A stretch of DNA of 64,000 nucleotides from Nymphaea colorata (taxonomy: Eukaryota; Streptophyta; Magnoliopsida; Nymphaeales; Nymphaeaceae), in the NCBI RefSeq assembly GCF_008831285.2, contig NC_045138.2, forward strand, positions 25,949,934-26,013,933, in the 5' to 3' direction. Shown one piece after another: positions 1-12,443 of this stretch. The notes below the pieces were generated by a model. That model did not search any database. It was not told the DNA's origin and was given only the letters and a program-made list of their open reading frames with translations. How positions within the stretch are numbered: position 1 is the first letter of the stretch; the number at the start of each line of letters is the position of its first letter. Made by a program: the position numbers and the translations under genes.

Positions 1-2047
1 TAGTGGGCGTCCTCCGTCTGTGTCTGACTCTCTCTCTCTCTCTCTCTCATGTGGCGGTGGGCTTCTCTATTTTCTCTTCTACCGTATTCTGATCCGAAAT
101 CCTGGTTTCAGTCTTTTGTTAAAATTGATTTGGGTCGGCTGTATCTCGTTGGAGTCCATGAAACGCCGATGTATTATATGCATTGTCTCAGGCACGATCA
201 TTTAATTTTTTTGACTATTTAATATATGTTTTTCTGCAAGTAATTGTGTTGTATTCTTGTTCGATTTGTTGAACCTCACAAGCCTTTCTGTATGTTTTAT
301 TTTCTCTGTGTTCGACAAATATTCAAATGTTTGGTGAAGTTTTTCTTGTTTATTTATTTCTTGACTATCTAAAATTTCTGTTATGTAAATGATTATGGTT
401 TATGATTTTTTCAATTGAGAACCTTATAATAAATCATTTTATATATTTTATTTTCACAATATTTTTTCTTGTTTTTCCTTACATTTTCAATAAAAAGTGA
501 TCCTAAGGTCGCTTGATTCATCTGATTTCTGCTTTTTGAAGAAATGTTTAATTTGAGAAAGTGATCTTAACAATTGGTATGATCCTGTGGGGAAAATAAA
601 TCATTAAAATGCATGGCTTCTATTTCTTTCACACCAAATGATGGGTGGTGCAACCGGTTGGGTCTGGTTATGTGGTGTGTGAAGAATCATATCTTCAGCA
701 GGAGTGTTTGAAGATGTTATCTGGATGGCATTAAAGAATGTTGAACTTGAGCTTGCGGGTGCTGCTGTAGAAGTTAAATGGATCAGTTTTTTTTTATCCC
801 GCTTCCTCTCTTTCTAACACATGCTTGTGCATGAACATGACTGAATGGAAATTCTAGGGTTCCCTGTGTTATGCTGAAAATGGAGAGAGAGAGAAGAAAA
901 AAAAAGTCATAACGGGTTAAAAGAATAGTCAAAAGGAAAAACAAAACAACTGTAAAGCACCTTGTCCATTTTGGCTGGTTACAAACGTGAAAATATATTG
1001 ATAAATTAAAAATATCGTTCTCTTGGTGCGACCATGGAAGCTGTAGCCTACTCTAGACGCATGATGAACTAAAGTGCCTAATTAAGCGTTTGTCATGTAC
1101 ATACTTAACTAAGTCGCAAATTGGTCAGATCTAGAATGAGGGTTTTGTCGCCATTATGCAGAAACCCATTTAGTGCTACCTTCCAACTAGCACTGCAATT
1201 TGCAGATGGGCTGGATTTGGTTTGAAGGTTTTGTCATTTTCTATCATATCAAATTTGATTTCAACATATCTCTATGTCTCGGACCCAATCTGCTTGCAAT
1301 GCACAGGCTGCGGCTCTTCGTCGAGTGTAGTTTTCAGTACAGCTAGTTTTTTCTGAGTAGGAGAAGTATTTCATCCTACGACCCAACAGAAATACTGAAG
1401 TCAGATGACGCACCAACTATAATTCAACTTGCATGTTGGTGTCTTTCTAGCTGTACAAGAAGTTGACGGTCTGAAAATTCAAAACAAAAACTGGCCGCCT
1501 ACCAAGATTCTGTCTCGTTGGTTGCACCAACCCTCTCAAGAATCCGCACACACACTTATTAATGGTTTGGAAAGATATGGAAGAACTTCAGTTTCTAAAT
1601 AATGAAGGGCATTGTCATTTAAATGTACGTATACATGAAGCTGCCGTCCAAACAAAATATTTCACGAAATGCCGTCAACTTTTAGTCAAACAACAAAAAA
1701 CATGCTCGTGTTTGAAAGTTTTTCATTTACTCACTTGAGCTAAAGCAACACAATCCTGGGTTAAACGAACAATGCAAGTATGCAACATACTCAAGATGCA
1801 TTTTGTTATTTCATTGAAACTAAAGCTACTTTTTGGCAAGAAACATTCTATTCAGAAGTGCCAAAAATGATGAAACTCCCATGGCAGATCTGGCCCATCT
1901 GCATCCCAAGTTTCGGTTTATGAAATTAATGCAGTGTAACAACGGCAAGCTCTAGAGCCAATCTACATTGGGGTCCATGTACAATTGGGCACTTCCCTTT
2001 CTAACTCATTCATATTTAATTGGCAGGCATTTTTTTTAACTCGTATT

Positions 2048-2053
2048 GTATAT

Positions 2054-2091
<38 letters not shown>
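2048..2091. repeat. (TA)n microsatellite
   Basis: A run of alternating T and A with one phase break near 2064. Nothing else is encoded; it creates spurious Tyr-Ile ORFs on both strands. Confidence 0.95.
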
Positions 2092-2395
2092 GAAAGGCTG
2101 AGCTGCATAAAAAAACAAAATTGTAAAGCTTGTCAGCATTTTGAACACCAGTATCTATCAAATTCATGGCATCCTAATATTAATATACATGATAGGCTGT
2201 TGCATGACAGACAAAGCAATAGCCAAATCAGAGTAGCTGGGACAGCAGGGTGGAAGGTGTAGATCTTTGTCCACCTCTAATGGGGACATCCTTGTTGGCC
2301 CTTCAATGTGGGTGTAAATAGGGCTATGAGATTAGAGATGATCATGTGATCGGCGCACTCTACTCGTGTTCATTGTTATCAATATCAGTGTGCAC

Positions 2396-2530
2396 CGGTA
2401 CGTATCGGCCGATATGTATCGTATTGGCCTCTCTCCAAAACTATGCCAGGCGTTCCGAATACGTATCAGCCGATATGTATCGGTGTCGGCCTCTCTCCAA
2501 AACGACGCCAGGTGTTCCGAGTATCGGACG
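2396..2530. repeat. Tandem repeat (about 61 bp, two copies) with palindromic TATCGGCCGATA-type cores
   Basis: Two diverged copies, starting near 2401 and 2461, each carry a CGTATCGG/CCGATATGTATCG core, a CTCTCTCCAAAAC block and a GCCAGGYGTTCCGA block. A third partial core (TATCGGACGATACGG) follows near 2522. Such TATCGG palindromes usually belong to dispersed plant repeats, but I cannot assign a family. Confidence 0.8.
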
Positions 2531-3482
2531 ATACGGAGTCACTGTGACAAGATAATAGAAGCCTTCGACGTTCGATTACGATTGCCGATTCGGTAGGTTT
2601 CTGATGCGAGACGGAAGATGGGAATCAGTGTTACGACTCTGGTTTGGTTAAACAGAGATTAGCTGCTTCGTTTCGCCAGTAATAATCTAGATCAGGTGAC
2701 TCTGAAAATTGCAGCTAATGAGGATCTTCGATGACTGCAACTGCCAAATCCCAATTGAAAAATGATGGTTTTCTTCATTGTTTATTTTCTATTATAACTT
2801 GCTGCATGGCTTGTTGGTGGTGGTTGGAAAGAGAATTAAAGCAGATGGAAACAAGGATAAGATACTTGAGAATAACGGGGTAATTACCAAATCTCATATT
2901 ATGCATGATTTTGGCTCCACTTCATCCCTGTTTTATCGTTTTGCTTATGATATCAATGCAAATAATTGGGTCATGGCTTTGAGATTCTGCTTTCATTGGC
3001 TCTACCGAGTTCGACCAGATCTGATCTCCATTCTGTTCAGATCTTGGAAATCTGTGGGGGCCTTGTATGATTTAGAAATGATAATAAAATAAATATGTTA
3101 AAAAAGTACGCTCTTAGACATTATCAACACAAATTTGTTTTTGTAAAACACAAACGAAGATGCCATGTTTGTCAATATTGTTATTAAAGGTGAACCTTTT
3201 TACGGAGAAAGATAGACAAAAATTAAAATGTACCAACCAGGTGGTCAAATCTTTGGGAATCAAATGGTTTTTACCTTTTAAATTTTAAAAAACAATTCAA
3301 AGCAAATATGAAAGTGATAATTCTAGGTTTAACCCATGGAAAAGGGGTTATCTGAGCTACCCAAAACAGGTTTTGGCTTCCAGTTAAGCGGCATGATGAA
3401 ATACTCTTCTTACTTCATTGCTACACATGGCTAGTCTTTTCAACTTTTTTTTTTCCTTTATTTTATATTTAAAAAGCTAGTA

Positions 3483-3484
<2 letters not shown>

Positions 3485-3530
<46 letters not shown>
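3485..3530. repeat. (AT)n microsatellite
   Basis: An uninterrupted alternating AT run, followed at once by a duplicated segment (3541-3624). Confidence 0.95.
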
Positions 3531-3534
<4 letters not shown>

Positions 3535-3540
3535 ATAACT

Positions 3541-3624
3541 TTTTTTAGATCAACGACCAGATATTATAGGTGTATTGGTAAAAGGATAATTTTTTTTTAG
3601 ATCAACGACCAGATATTATAGGTG
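3541..3624. repeat. Direct duplication (about 32-bp match, two copies)
   Basis: The block TTTTTTTAGATCAACGACC plus the following AGATATTATAGGTGT occurs at about 3541 and again at about 3591, with near-perfect identity. This fits a recent local duplication next to the AT microsatellite. Confidence 0.85.
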
Positions 3625-5934
3625 TTAAGGTAAGATGGAGATGGATCGTAGCACATGGTGGAACCCAAGGACAAAAAGCATATATGAGTGAGTAGTAGCT
3701 GGATGAGCGGTCAATGCCGAAGAGAAGAGAGACAAAAAGAGTTGTTTTTTAGTGTCGTATGTCCAAGCGAAAACTTCTTATACATCGGATCACCCTGCTT
3801 TTAGATTCAGCCTCAGATCAAATAAAAATTTATTCAAAATTATTTTTTTAATATTGAAAATAAGAAAAATAAATTTCTGTTCAACTGAAATAAAAAAAAC
3901 TTTACAAATATTTTAAAACCATAATTAGGAATAAAAAGTTGAGTAAAAAGAACTTGAAAAGTATATGCTCTGCCATGAAAAGGGCGAACCTTTGAAGGAA
4001 GGGAGACACGCGCCTTTGTTTATTTTCCACGATGCACCGACCCCTCTGCCATTGGCACGTGCGCACGTGACTTGCCTTCTCCTTCCCCCAGCCTTTTCCG
4101 CCCTCGTTCCCATACCGCCCCTGCAGTCCGGACAAAATTACCAACCCTGCCACTCCCCGCAAAGTGCATTTTCTCAAATGTTCGTTGATTATTTCTAATT
4201 TTTTATGATCTTGCATGCATAGGACCACAACGAGCGACATTGATGCCACGGCTTCTGTCTCCATCACCGATCTTCTTGGCTCGTTATAAACCCGTTCATT
4301 GATTCTTTTCCATTTTGCAGCCTCGAATTTACTCCTTGCTCTTATCAACTTTGAATGTCTAATTATTGATGCATGTCACAAACATTTGATGTGTTGTTTT
4401 TTTTTTTTTTTCGCGAAAATGATGCTCGAAAAGTTATGTCGGATTCAATAAGATCGCGCATTAAACATAATTTCATGCATTTATTTAGATACAAATAGGA
4501 CAGTAGTGCTCTTTTGAGACAGTGGCGGAGCCAAAAATTTGACCGGATATCTGCAGTTCAACTAAGTATAGAACTTCTTTACGTCTGGTGCGTTTGAAGT
4601 TGTTGGGTATAAGGTGGGCAATTTCTCGGGTTTAAGGGCCACTAAAACTTTTCATTTGCCGACTCAAAATCAGATCCATTAAGCCAGATCCAATAAAGAA
4701 AAATGGATTAAGGACGTGTTTGTTTGTGTGGACAAAGTGTTCGCAACATGAATTTGAGAACAGATTATTTCACTTTTTGTTCATCCTCCCTACCTCAAAA
4801 TCGGCGCCTTCTATATCGAACGTTTTCCTCAGATTACTAAGAATAGATCTGGGAAACTTTTCTTCCTTTTTCTCTCACAAGCAAACACTGCATGGAAGCA
4901 TTTAGAACTTAACAAGTTCTTGCATGGCTGAAAAGGCCAAGAAACTTGAGAAGTTCTTCATGTGGCAAAGTCAAGTATATATATGAAGCAAGTGGTGTCC
5001 AATTTCCCGACATTTTAGCAAAACTGAAGCTAAGTTTGGCAAAGATAGATCTGGTTTTGCTAATCTGATGCTTTGTTCATAGAGCTATGGGGATCACTTG
5101 ACAGAAGACACAGAACAAATCACTCTCTAAAGTAATTCAGAATCTCCACCATCCATTTTCATCACATATGATGATTAATATAAGTACCAATAATGTACTT
5201 TTGATGGGTGCCTTCAATCTGCATAGAAAATAGTTGAATGAAGCCAAACGGTACGTCTGTTTGTATCTGCTTTCTTTATAATCGGGGATCGACCAATGAT
5301 AGTTTTTTGAACTGGAAGCAAATTATTATCAAAATGATATAAGCATATCACCAATATAAGATAGAGTCAAAGAAGGTGAAACTCTCATGATGAATCTCTC
5401 GTGATTAAGGGGAAAAAGAGAAGAAGTGACAAATTAGAGTGTTGTGTTTGACTATCATCACGGCCAAAACAATTTGGAAGAAAAGATTTAAAGCCTAGAT
5501 TCTTGTTCTTAGAAGAGCTGAAAGCCGGATGTTGCGGCTATATTTTGGCCGGAATTCCATTGTTTCAAGTTTCCGATTCTCCGTCTCCGTCCTTCTATCG
5601 TATTTGTGTTTCTTTATCTATACTTTTCTGTGGAGAAGCCAGATTGTATATAATCAGCACTATATTTTCTAATTTCTCAATTAAAAAAAAGTATATATAT
5701 ATATTATAATTGAAATAAAAATAAGAACGATAAAAGTAAAGCAAGAGTAAGATAAGGGCGAAAGAGCTGTAACCATAATGGGCTTTTAATTAAAAAAGTG
5801 AGAAAAGGACAGAGTTTCCCATTATCTCAACACACACACATATATATAAATTGGTAGAAAATCAGACCAATAAGTCAGGGACAAAAACAAAACTCATTAA
5901 ATATGATATTTAAAAAGTTTTTTTTTGTAATCTA

Positions 5935-6012
5935 AAGGATAAGTTAATGCAAAATATCTATTAAGTTGATCTTAAGGATAAGTTCATGCAAAATATATAT
6001 TAAGTTGATCAT
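5935..6012. repeat. Tandem duplication, 39-bp period
   Basis: Two copies of AAGGATAAGTTMATGCAAAA plus the following TATMTATTAAGTTGATC begin at 5935 and 5974. They differ at only a few positions. Confidence 0.85.
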
Positions 6013-6165
6013 TTTTTGGGTATTAATAGTACTTTATAATAAAAAAATGAGCGGCTCTCATACCATTTACATTTTGATAATAGAAGAATCAACCTTTTTC
6101 ATAAAAACAACCTGATTCATGTTTTATATCAAAATAGGTTTTATAAGTATACTAGGATGTTTACA

Positions 6166-6170
<5 letters not shown>

Positions 6171-6259
<89 letters not shown>
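6171..6259. repeat. Compound (CT)n(AT)n microsatellite
   Basis: About 16 CT units (6171-6202) run directly into about 28 AT units (6203-6259). Confidence 0.95.
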
Positions 6260-6260
<1 letters not shown>

Positions 6261-6541
6261 TGCAAAGACATATTAAATAGCCATTTGGTCTCAAAAGTTT
6301 CCAGAAAAACTTTTTAGGAATGAATTGTGGTGTCCATATCGAAACATATTGAACTGCGTGGTGAAAGATATAGAATTGCATGCTCCATGCCGTTGTATGG
6401 GTAACAAGAGAGACAGATGTAGCCGATGAAATGGAAATTAATTAACAAAAACTGGTGGCGAGACGGACGTCAACAAGCATTGCAAAAATCTGCAACGAAA
6501 AACCAGACAGGTGCAATTGCGAAGTAAATGCAATGGGCTAG

Positions 6542-6568
6542 CGAGAGAGAGAGAGAGAGAGAGAGAGG
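6542..6568. repeat. (GA)n microsatellite
   Basis: A GA run of about 13 units with no associated exon that I can see. Confidence 0.9.
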
Positions 6569-6713
6569 GCGGAACTAATGAGCGATCAATCAACTTCGTT
6601 CGGCGCAAGTGCATACACTCGGCTTCAACATGATTTGTTCAGTAAAAATCAAACTTTAAGGGACAATTTGACATTAAGAACAGGTATGAATGTTGAATCT
6701 ATCTCAAAATTAA

Positions 6714-6777
6714 GATAGATTCATGAAGTACAAGAACTTGTTTGAGATAGATTCATGAAGTACAAGAACTTGTTTGA
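6714..6777. repeat. Tandem duplication, 32-bp period
   Basis: GATAGATTCATGAAGTACAA plus the following GAACTTGTTT occurs at 6714 and again at 6746, exact over about 30 bp. Confidence 0.9.
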
Positions 6778-7012
6778 TAAACTTGGAATAGATTCATAAA
6801 ACAACAACACTTACACATGTTAGTTCTAATACCAAATATCGGCTAAGAGTTTTTTTTTTTTTTTAAGATAGAAATTCAAACATTATGCATTAGAATCGTA
6901 TGCTTTTACCATTAGCCTACCAAATCAGATCAAATTGGTAAGTATGATTTCAACGTACTTGGAATACAAGGAAAAAAAATTTCTACTCGTGAGTTCCGTA
7001 CCTTCGTTAGTA

Positions 7013-7210
7013 TCAAATATTGAAGCTTTGAACAGGAGGAGCTGTCTTTGGGAGGGCATCTTCCAAATTTTGTACTTGGACTCGAGCTGGTATGTTTCCG
7101 TAATTTGTGACAACTTGGAGGGCTAATGCTCCCACTGCTTTACCCATCTGGGTTTCTTCCCTATAGGCCAAGGATAAAGCCTGTTCCCCGCTTGTCCCCC
7201 CTTCTAACAT
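7013..7210 (-). other. Unidentified ORF with protein-like composition
   Basis: A 65-codon minus-strand ORF. Its central part reads like genuine protein (it includes YREETQMGKAVGALALQV and NIPARVQVQNLEDAL) and is richer in G+C than its surroundings. It has balanced residues and no low-complexity bias, but I do not recognise the family. It lies 180 bp upstream of the RSS3-like start, on the opposite strand, and abuts a CT tract. It could be a captured gene fragment, the last exon of a minus-strand gene or chance. No companion exon was found upstream. Confidence 0.25.
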
Positions 7211-7216
7211 AAGCAG

Positions 7217-7265
7217 CCTCCCCCCCTCTCTCTCTCTCTCTCGCTCTCTGTCTCTCTCTCTCCCT
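7217..7265 (+). promoter_or_regulatory. CT-rich tract upstream of the RSS3-like start
   Basis: A pyrimidine tract (CCCCCCTCTCTCTC and interrupted CT repeats) ends about 125 bp before the ATG. Plant core promoters and 5' leaders often carry such pyrimidine patches. A role here is inferred from position only. Confidence 0.5.
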
Positions 7266-7389
7266 CAGAGGATTCCAGGATTACGACCGAGTAAATTTTC
7301 TTTGGAGTTTTAGTTGCAGAGTAAATCTATTGCTCCTTGCTCAAGGAAAAGAGAGGTAACGGGAACGAGGGAACGGGGAAAGAGAAAAA

Positions 7390-9342
7390 ATGGTGGGCTC
7401 AGACAGGAGCAAGGAGGCGGTTGGAATGATGGCTCTTCATGAAGCTCTCAGAAATGTCTGCTTGAATTCTGACTGGGCTTATTCTGTCTTCTGGACCATT
7501 AGACCTCGACCGTACTCTCTCTTTCTCTCTTGCTCTCTCTGATTGCCAATTCTGGTGAGAAAACTACCACTTCTAATGCTGGTTCGTTTCTGCTTACGTG
7601 ATTCTTGGTGATTACAGGAGGTCAAGGGGTGGTAATGGATGCAAAGTTGGTGATGACAATGGTAGCTTGTAAGTTGACGTTGCGGAGAATTTAGTTTCTC
7701 TAAGAACGGAAAGGAAAACTGTTGTTTTCGTCTAAGAGATTTCTTTTGGTGATTTTGTTGCAGGATGCTCATGTGGGAAGACGGGTTCTGTAAACCGAGG
7801 GTAGCAGAGTGTCTGGAAGATCTTGACGGGGATGATCCTGTTAGAAAAGCTTTCAGCAAGATGTCCATTCAGTTGTATAATTATGGAGAAGGGTGGGTAG
7901 TTGGTAGGTGTTAAAAAAAGAAATTGTAAAGGTCAATAAAAGTATTTAATAAGTGAACCGGGTTTAATTTTTGCCTTTCGGTTTTTCATCAAACGATGTG
8001 AAACTTTTTACCAGACTGAGTGATTGATGGATTATTACCATGAACAGTTTGATGGGAAAGGTTGCATCTGATAAATGCCACAAATGGGTTTTCAAGGAAC
8101 CTTCTGAATGTGAAACCAACATCTCCAACTACTGGCAGAGTTCATTTGATGCAGTAAGAATCATGTCATTCTAAAATTAACTCACTTTTATCTCTTTTGA
8201 TGTCCTGCCATTTTTAACTTCCAGTTCTTTTTCCTCCATCCAGCTCCCTCCTGAATGGACAGATCAATTTGCTTCTGGGATCCAGGTACAGATTAAGCAC
8301 TCCAAAAATTCTTCATCTGGGTTGCCACCTTCTTGCTTTCAAGTTTCACCCCTGATTTTGTCGAGCTTTTTCAGACCATTGCTGTGATTCAAGCTGGGCA
8401 CGGACTTCTGCAACTTGGATCTTGCAAAATCGTAAGCTCGTTTGCGAGATTTCACTGCTTAACTTCTCTATTGGACTCTTTCTCTTGGGCCTATTTAGCT
8501 GAATACGACTGAATATCCAGGTTCCTGAAGATCTGCACTTTGTGTTGAGAATGAGGCACACTTTTGAGTCTCTTGGATACCAATCAGGGTTCTACCTTTC
8601 CCAGCTCTTCTCTGCAACTAGAAATGGATCACTATCGTTGCCCTCTAACCTAACCAAGCCGACCATACTGAACCATCCTCCACCCATATTCAACTGGAAC
8701 CAGAGAGCTCTGCACTCTGCTGCGGTACCCACCACGCCCATTGGTCCTCCCAACTTTCCCAATGCTCCAAGAGCCACCTTGCCGCCAACCGATGAAACCC
8801 AGCTCTTCCTCTTTCCACACGCACCCGAATCGCAGATCGACGAAATGATGGTCGATCACGACGCCGAGATCAAATGGCCTAGTGGCTTGTCATTCTTCAG
8901 CGCACTCACCGGCCGAGCAGAAGAGAGCAAGCTTCTTTTCGGCTCGGAAAGCATCGGCGAATTGGGTGAAATGGGGGCGGCTGCTCAGGGAAGGCCTAGA
9001 TCATTGCAGCAGCAGTTGGTGGTCGGGAAGAACCTGAATTCGAGCTCGAATTCGCCTGCAAGCATGTGCAGCACCATGGGAGATTCCAAGGCATTCGCCA
9101 GAGGTTCGGACGCCATGGCCGCCGAGAATGTGAGCGTGACGGAGTACCTCAGCTTGGAGAGCCACGGGATCAACAATGGAGAAAGGTTGAAGAGAATGGA
9201 GAACAAGTTCAAGAGGAGCTTCACAATGCCTGCAAGAATGGGTTCCTCAACTGTCGAGAGCAACCATCATCGTCAAGCTGAGGGCTACAGAGGACCAGAG
9301 GTTGGAATGTACTCGGAGATCATGGAGTCGTTCCTGGACTGA
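7390..9342 (+). CDS. RSS3-like protein with bHLH-MYC N-terminal domain
   Basis: Joined exons: 7390-7511, 7618-7668, 7764-7892, 8048-8153, 8244-8285, 8375-8431, 8521-9342 (442 aa). All introns are GT-AG and the frame is kept throughout. The N-terminus (MALHEALRNVCLNSDWAYSV, then MLMWEDGF, LYNYGEGLMGKVASD and IQTIAVIQAGHGLLQLGS) matches the MYC/MYB N-terminal domain of the plant RSS3/LONESOME HIGHWAY-related family. Older annotations often mislabel this family 'WNK kinase-related'; no kinase motif is present. The last exon encodes a long Ser/Pro-rich, probably disordered region and ends in a family-like YSEIMESFLD. Rice RSS3 is nuclear and links JAZ repressors to bHLH factors; the same role here is inference. 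There is no bHLH DNA-binding helix, so it probably works as a co-regulator. The start is chosen because MVGSDRSKEAVGMMALHEAL matches the usual N-terminus. Confidence 0.92.
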
Positions 9343-10616
9343 GCAAACGTCTTAGCCTTTCCCTGCCAGCCAATTGTCTTCTGTATTTTCTTCCTTTTTT
9401 CATTGTAATGAAGGGAGAGGTGTGTATATAAGAGGGAGAAAGGACCTGGATCACTCCCTTCTTCTCCATCGTGTGACTTCTGCTCATTGCCTAAGATCAT
9501 GTGACAGCATTTGGTTAGTGCTCCTGATTCATCTCCCCATTCTTCACGTTCGAGCATGAAATCCATGTTTCTTATTTCTTCAAGAAAAAAAATGCTCCCT
9601 TTTTTACTTCCAGTTTGGTTTTATGTATCTTAAGTTTGGATATGTAAACCAAAGAATCAATGATTTAATGTATATATCAATGAATTTAAGTAAATATAAG
9701 AATTATATAAACTGATCTACTTGCTGTTCAATCAACTTGATTGACAGTTTAATTAATTTTTCAAAGTAAAAATTGTCATTCGTTTCTTTTAAAAATATTT
9801 TTACACGCACTACCTACCTTATTAACCACCAATCAGGTTAATCAAAGAGTTCATAATCACTGCACATAGTTTTGACATTTATTCATATTTACTCAGTTCA
9901 TATATATATATATGTGATGGTGGATTCCACCTTCAACTTTATAGGCTGTCTGACCGGTAGATGAATTCAAAACATTTAAATCCATGTGTGAAGAAAATCA
10001 TTGAAAATAAATGTGCAAATTAAATTTTATAAAGAATAAAAAATCAACACCATAAAGTTCAAAACCTACAATGATCATAAAAGCTTATCCACACATCTGA
10101 TTTTGACTAGGGTTCATCTTTGCAGTGTAAAGTAATTGTTAAGCATAGTGAATAATATTTTAATGTTCGTCATTTAATTTGTATATGTGTGTGCGTGGGA
10201 GAGACGTACATCTCTCAATTTAATAAACATAGGTTGTTGACATTTTCCGGAGACGAGCTTGGTTATTAATGCATATCCCTAGAAAATCTTAAGATGAAAT
10301 GATAAACATTTTGCTCCATCACATACAAAACTTTATATATAATGTGGACATCTTCGCAAGGATGACTTTACATGCTTGATTTTGTAAGAATCAAAACTCT
10401 TCAATTTCAACACCATTGCGTGCGTAACTTTATCAACGAAGTTCTAAAGTCGGTTTAAAATATTTCTTGTTAACTTTGAGGCTGACGAACTTTGGGGAGA
10501 CAGGGGCACACACTCCGGGCATCGCGCTCTAAACCTTTTTTTTTTTTTTCAATCTAAAGGTTCTAATTTTTGACCTTACAGGCCATTTTTCTCCACAACA
10601 AAGAAACCACTTTGAA

Positions 10617-11040
10617 GAACTTAACCGCATTCGCTTCAAAGTAGAAAGTGACTCGACTTAATTGGTCTTACTAACTGGTGAAAGTTTGGTCGTCAGTTTG
10701 ATTTTCGTAGGTGTTCTTTTTTTGTACTATAATACATGGCATCTCCGTTGATAGGTGCTCAACTCTTCACTTAGGTCTCGAACAGTCCGAAACCCCAGAG
10801 TCAGAAATGAATGAGAGATTGAAGTGACGAACTTCACGGCATTCGCTGCAAAGTGGAAAATCACTCAGCTCACCATTTAGCAAAATTGGTCTGACCAACC
10901 AATGAAAGTTTGGTAGTCAGTTTGATTTTCATAGGTATTATTTTTTTGAACCGTAATACATGACATCTTAGTTGATAATCTTAGTTGATAAGTGTTCAAC
11001 TCCCCACTCAGGTCTGAAACAATCCCAAACAAACCCGAGA
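10617..11040. repeat. Diverged direct repeat, period about 212 bp
   Basis: Copy 1 starts at 10617 (GAACTTAACCGCATTCGC) and copy 2 at 10829 (GAACTTCACGGCATTCGC). Shared blocks in the same order include AAATTGGTCT or TAATTGGTCT, GAAAGTTTGGT, GTCAGTTTGATTTTC, ATAATACATG-type and AACTC...ACTTAGGTCT or ACTCAGGTCT. Copy 2 also has a small internal duplication (ATCTTAGTTGATA twice near 10966-10990). The spread of differences indicates an old tandem duplication of noncoding sequence. Confidence 0.8.
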
Positions 11041-11757
11041 ACCATAAATGAAATAGAGCGCGGCTTCCATCTTTTCTGGATATTTTCAATTTCCCCCCAC
11101 CATTGAATACCAGTGAGAACTGGATAATAGACGGTCACTCAGATCTGCGGTTGCATTTTTGAAAGCATGAGTAACAATATTAGTGGGAGGCGACGTAAGA
11201 AGTTGGATGTGGCTGCAGGTATTAGCTGCAATCAAGGCGGGAATCGAGGGGGGGGGGCTTTAGAGAAGTGCCCTGGTACACATGCAATTGCAGCAGCGTT
11301 GCCTGGTAGTTTACCAGTCAAAGCAAAAAGCTTGGTGTCTGCTGCCTGCCGATTGCAACTGTTGATAGGAGTACGGCAGAAATCCAGGCCTTTTTCAAAG
11401 TGGAATTTTTGCCTGCAGACATTATCTTTTGCTTCTTATTTTGAAGAGAAGCTCTTTCTTTACTGGTTGATCAACGAAGATTTACTTGGCATTTGAATGA
11501 CACTCCAAAAACCAGGTTATACGAGCCAAATATGATTGGTTTTACCTCTAAAATAAAGTTTTAAGAGCGTTCCTAGTACCATTAAGCAATGGCCGAGGCG
11601 GAGAAACTTTTTGGAGAGCACTTATTCACAACAACAGTTAGCTTCTGCCATGATGTATCGGCAACCTGGACTTGTGCTCTCAGCCTTAAATTGAACTGTT
11701 AAACTTTTGATGGTTAAATAGTTATTATGAGATTTTGATGTTTTTCATGGTCTCTTA

Positions 11758-12110
11758 GTAGGGCTGCACACGAGCCGAGTCGAGCTCGAGCTCAGCTCCA
11801 ACTCTAACCGAACTCTTTATAACAAGCTCGAGCTCGACTCAACTACACAAAATCGAGCTCAAACTCTACTCGTTTAACACGTGTAGACGTTCATGTGGTG
11901 TTACTTGTGAAAATTTGTTTTTACCCTAAAAGTTGAAATCGGTAAATCGATTTTGGCAGTATTATATAGAGTATCAGTTTGCGAGTCGAATTGAGTGTAA
12001 ACAAGTTAAGTTCCTGAAACTCGAATTCGACTCATTTATCATTTCGAGTGTGTTTGTAAGCTTGAACTCAGCTCGTTTATAAACAAGTTGAGAACGAGCT
12101 GAGTTTTTTT
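11758..12110. repeat. GAGCTC/GAGTCGA-rich dispersed repeat
   Basis: Starts with GGGCTGCACACGAGCCGAGT and continues with many overlapping GAGCTCGAGCTC, GAGTCGA, AACTCGA and CAAGCTCGA words on both strands. They are spaced through about 350 bp and end near GAACGAGCTGAG. This word pattern is common in plant intergenic repeats of non-autonomous elements; the family is not determinable here. Confidence 0.6.
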
Positions 12111-12443
12111 GAGTTGGCTATCTCTCAATTGTTTCACCAAAAGTAAAAGGCGTGAAGTTGAAATTTGGGGAACTGGGGGATCGCATGGAATAACCCAATG
12201 AAAAAAAGGGGTTTGACTGGGAACATTTCTCCCCCCTTTCTCACCAATCACGTTTCCTGGATCCGGATCTGTCGCCGATGCTCCAGACTGACGCGATTAG
12301 CCGCCACACGTGACTTTCCTTTCCTTCGCAATTAAGATGCCAACCGTTCGAATCCGAGACCACTAAACGCATTAAAAGATCCGGTAAGACTTTCCGAGCT
12401 TAGATAAGGGAGATTAATTTTCTCGCCGGAAATTAGAGCCGAT

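Larger units (their letters stand above)
1..7389. other. Intergenic region upstream of the RSS3-like gene
   Basis: No gene could be supported here. The sequence is AT-rich with frequent stops in all frames. It holds several short tandem duplications and long CT and AT microsatellites, listed separately, and one unidentified protein-like ORF at 7013-7210. A CT tract near the left edge (about 29-48) resembles the pyrimidine-rich leaders seen before genes in this window, but no coding exon follows that I can recognise. ORFs at 2778-3092 (+) and 3902-4348 (-) lack recognisable domains and look like chance. Confidence 0.6.

Noticed and set aside
3902-4348. 148-codon minus-strand ORF
   Set aside because: Composition is irregular, no domain is recognisable, it overlaps ORFs on both strands in a G+C-rich island and ends in an AT-rich hydrophobic tail.
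8592-9281. Several antisense and out-of-frame ORFs inside the last RSS3-like exon
   Set aside because: They are shadows of a G+C-richer coding exon; the sense frame gives the recognised protein.
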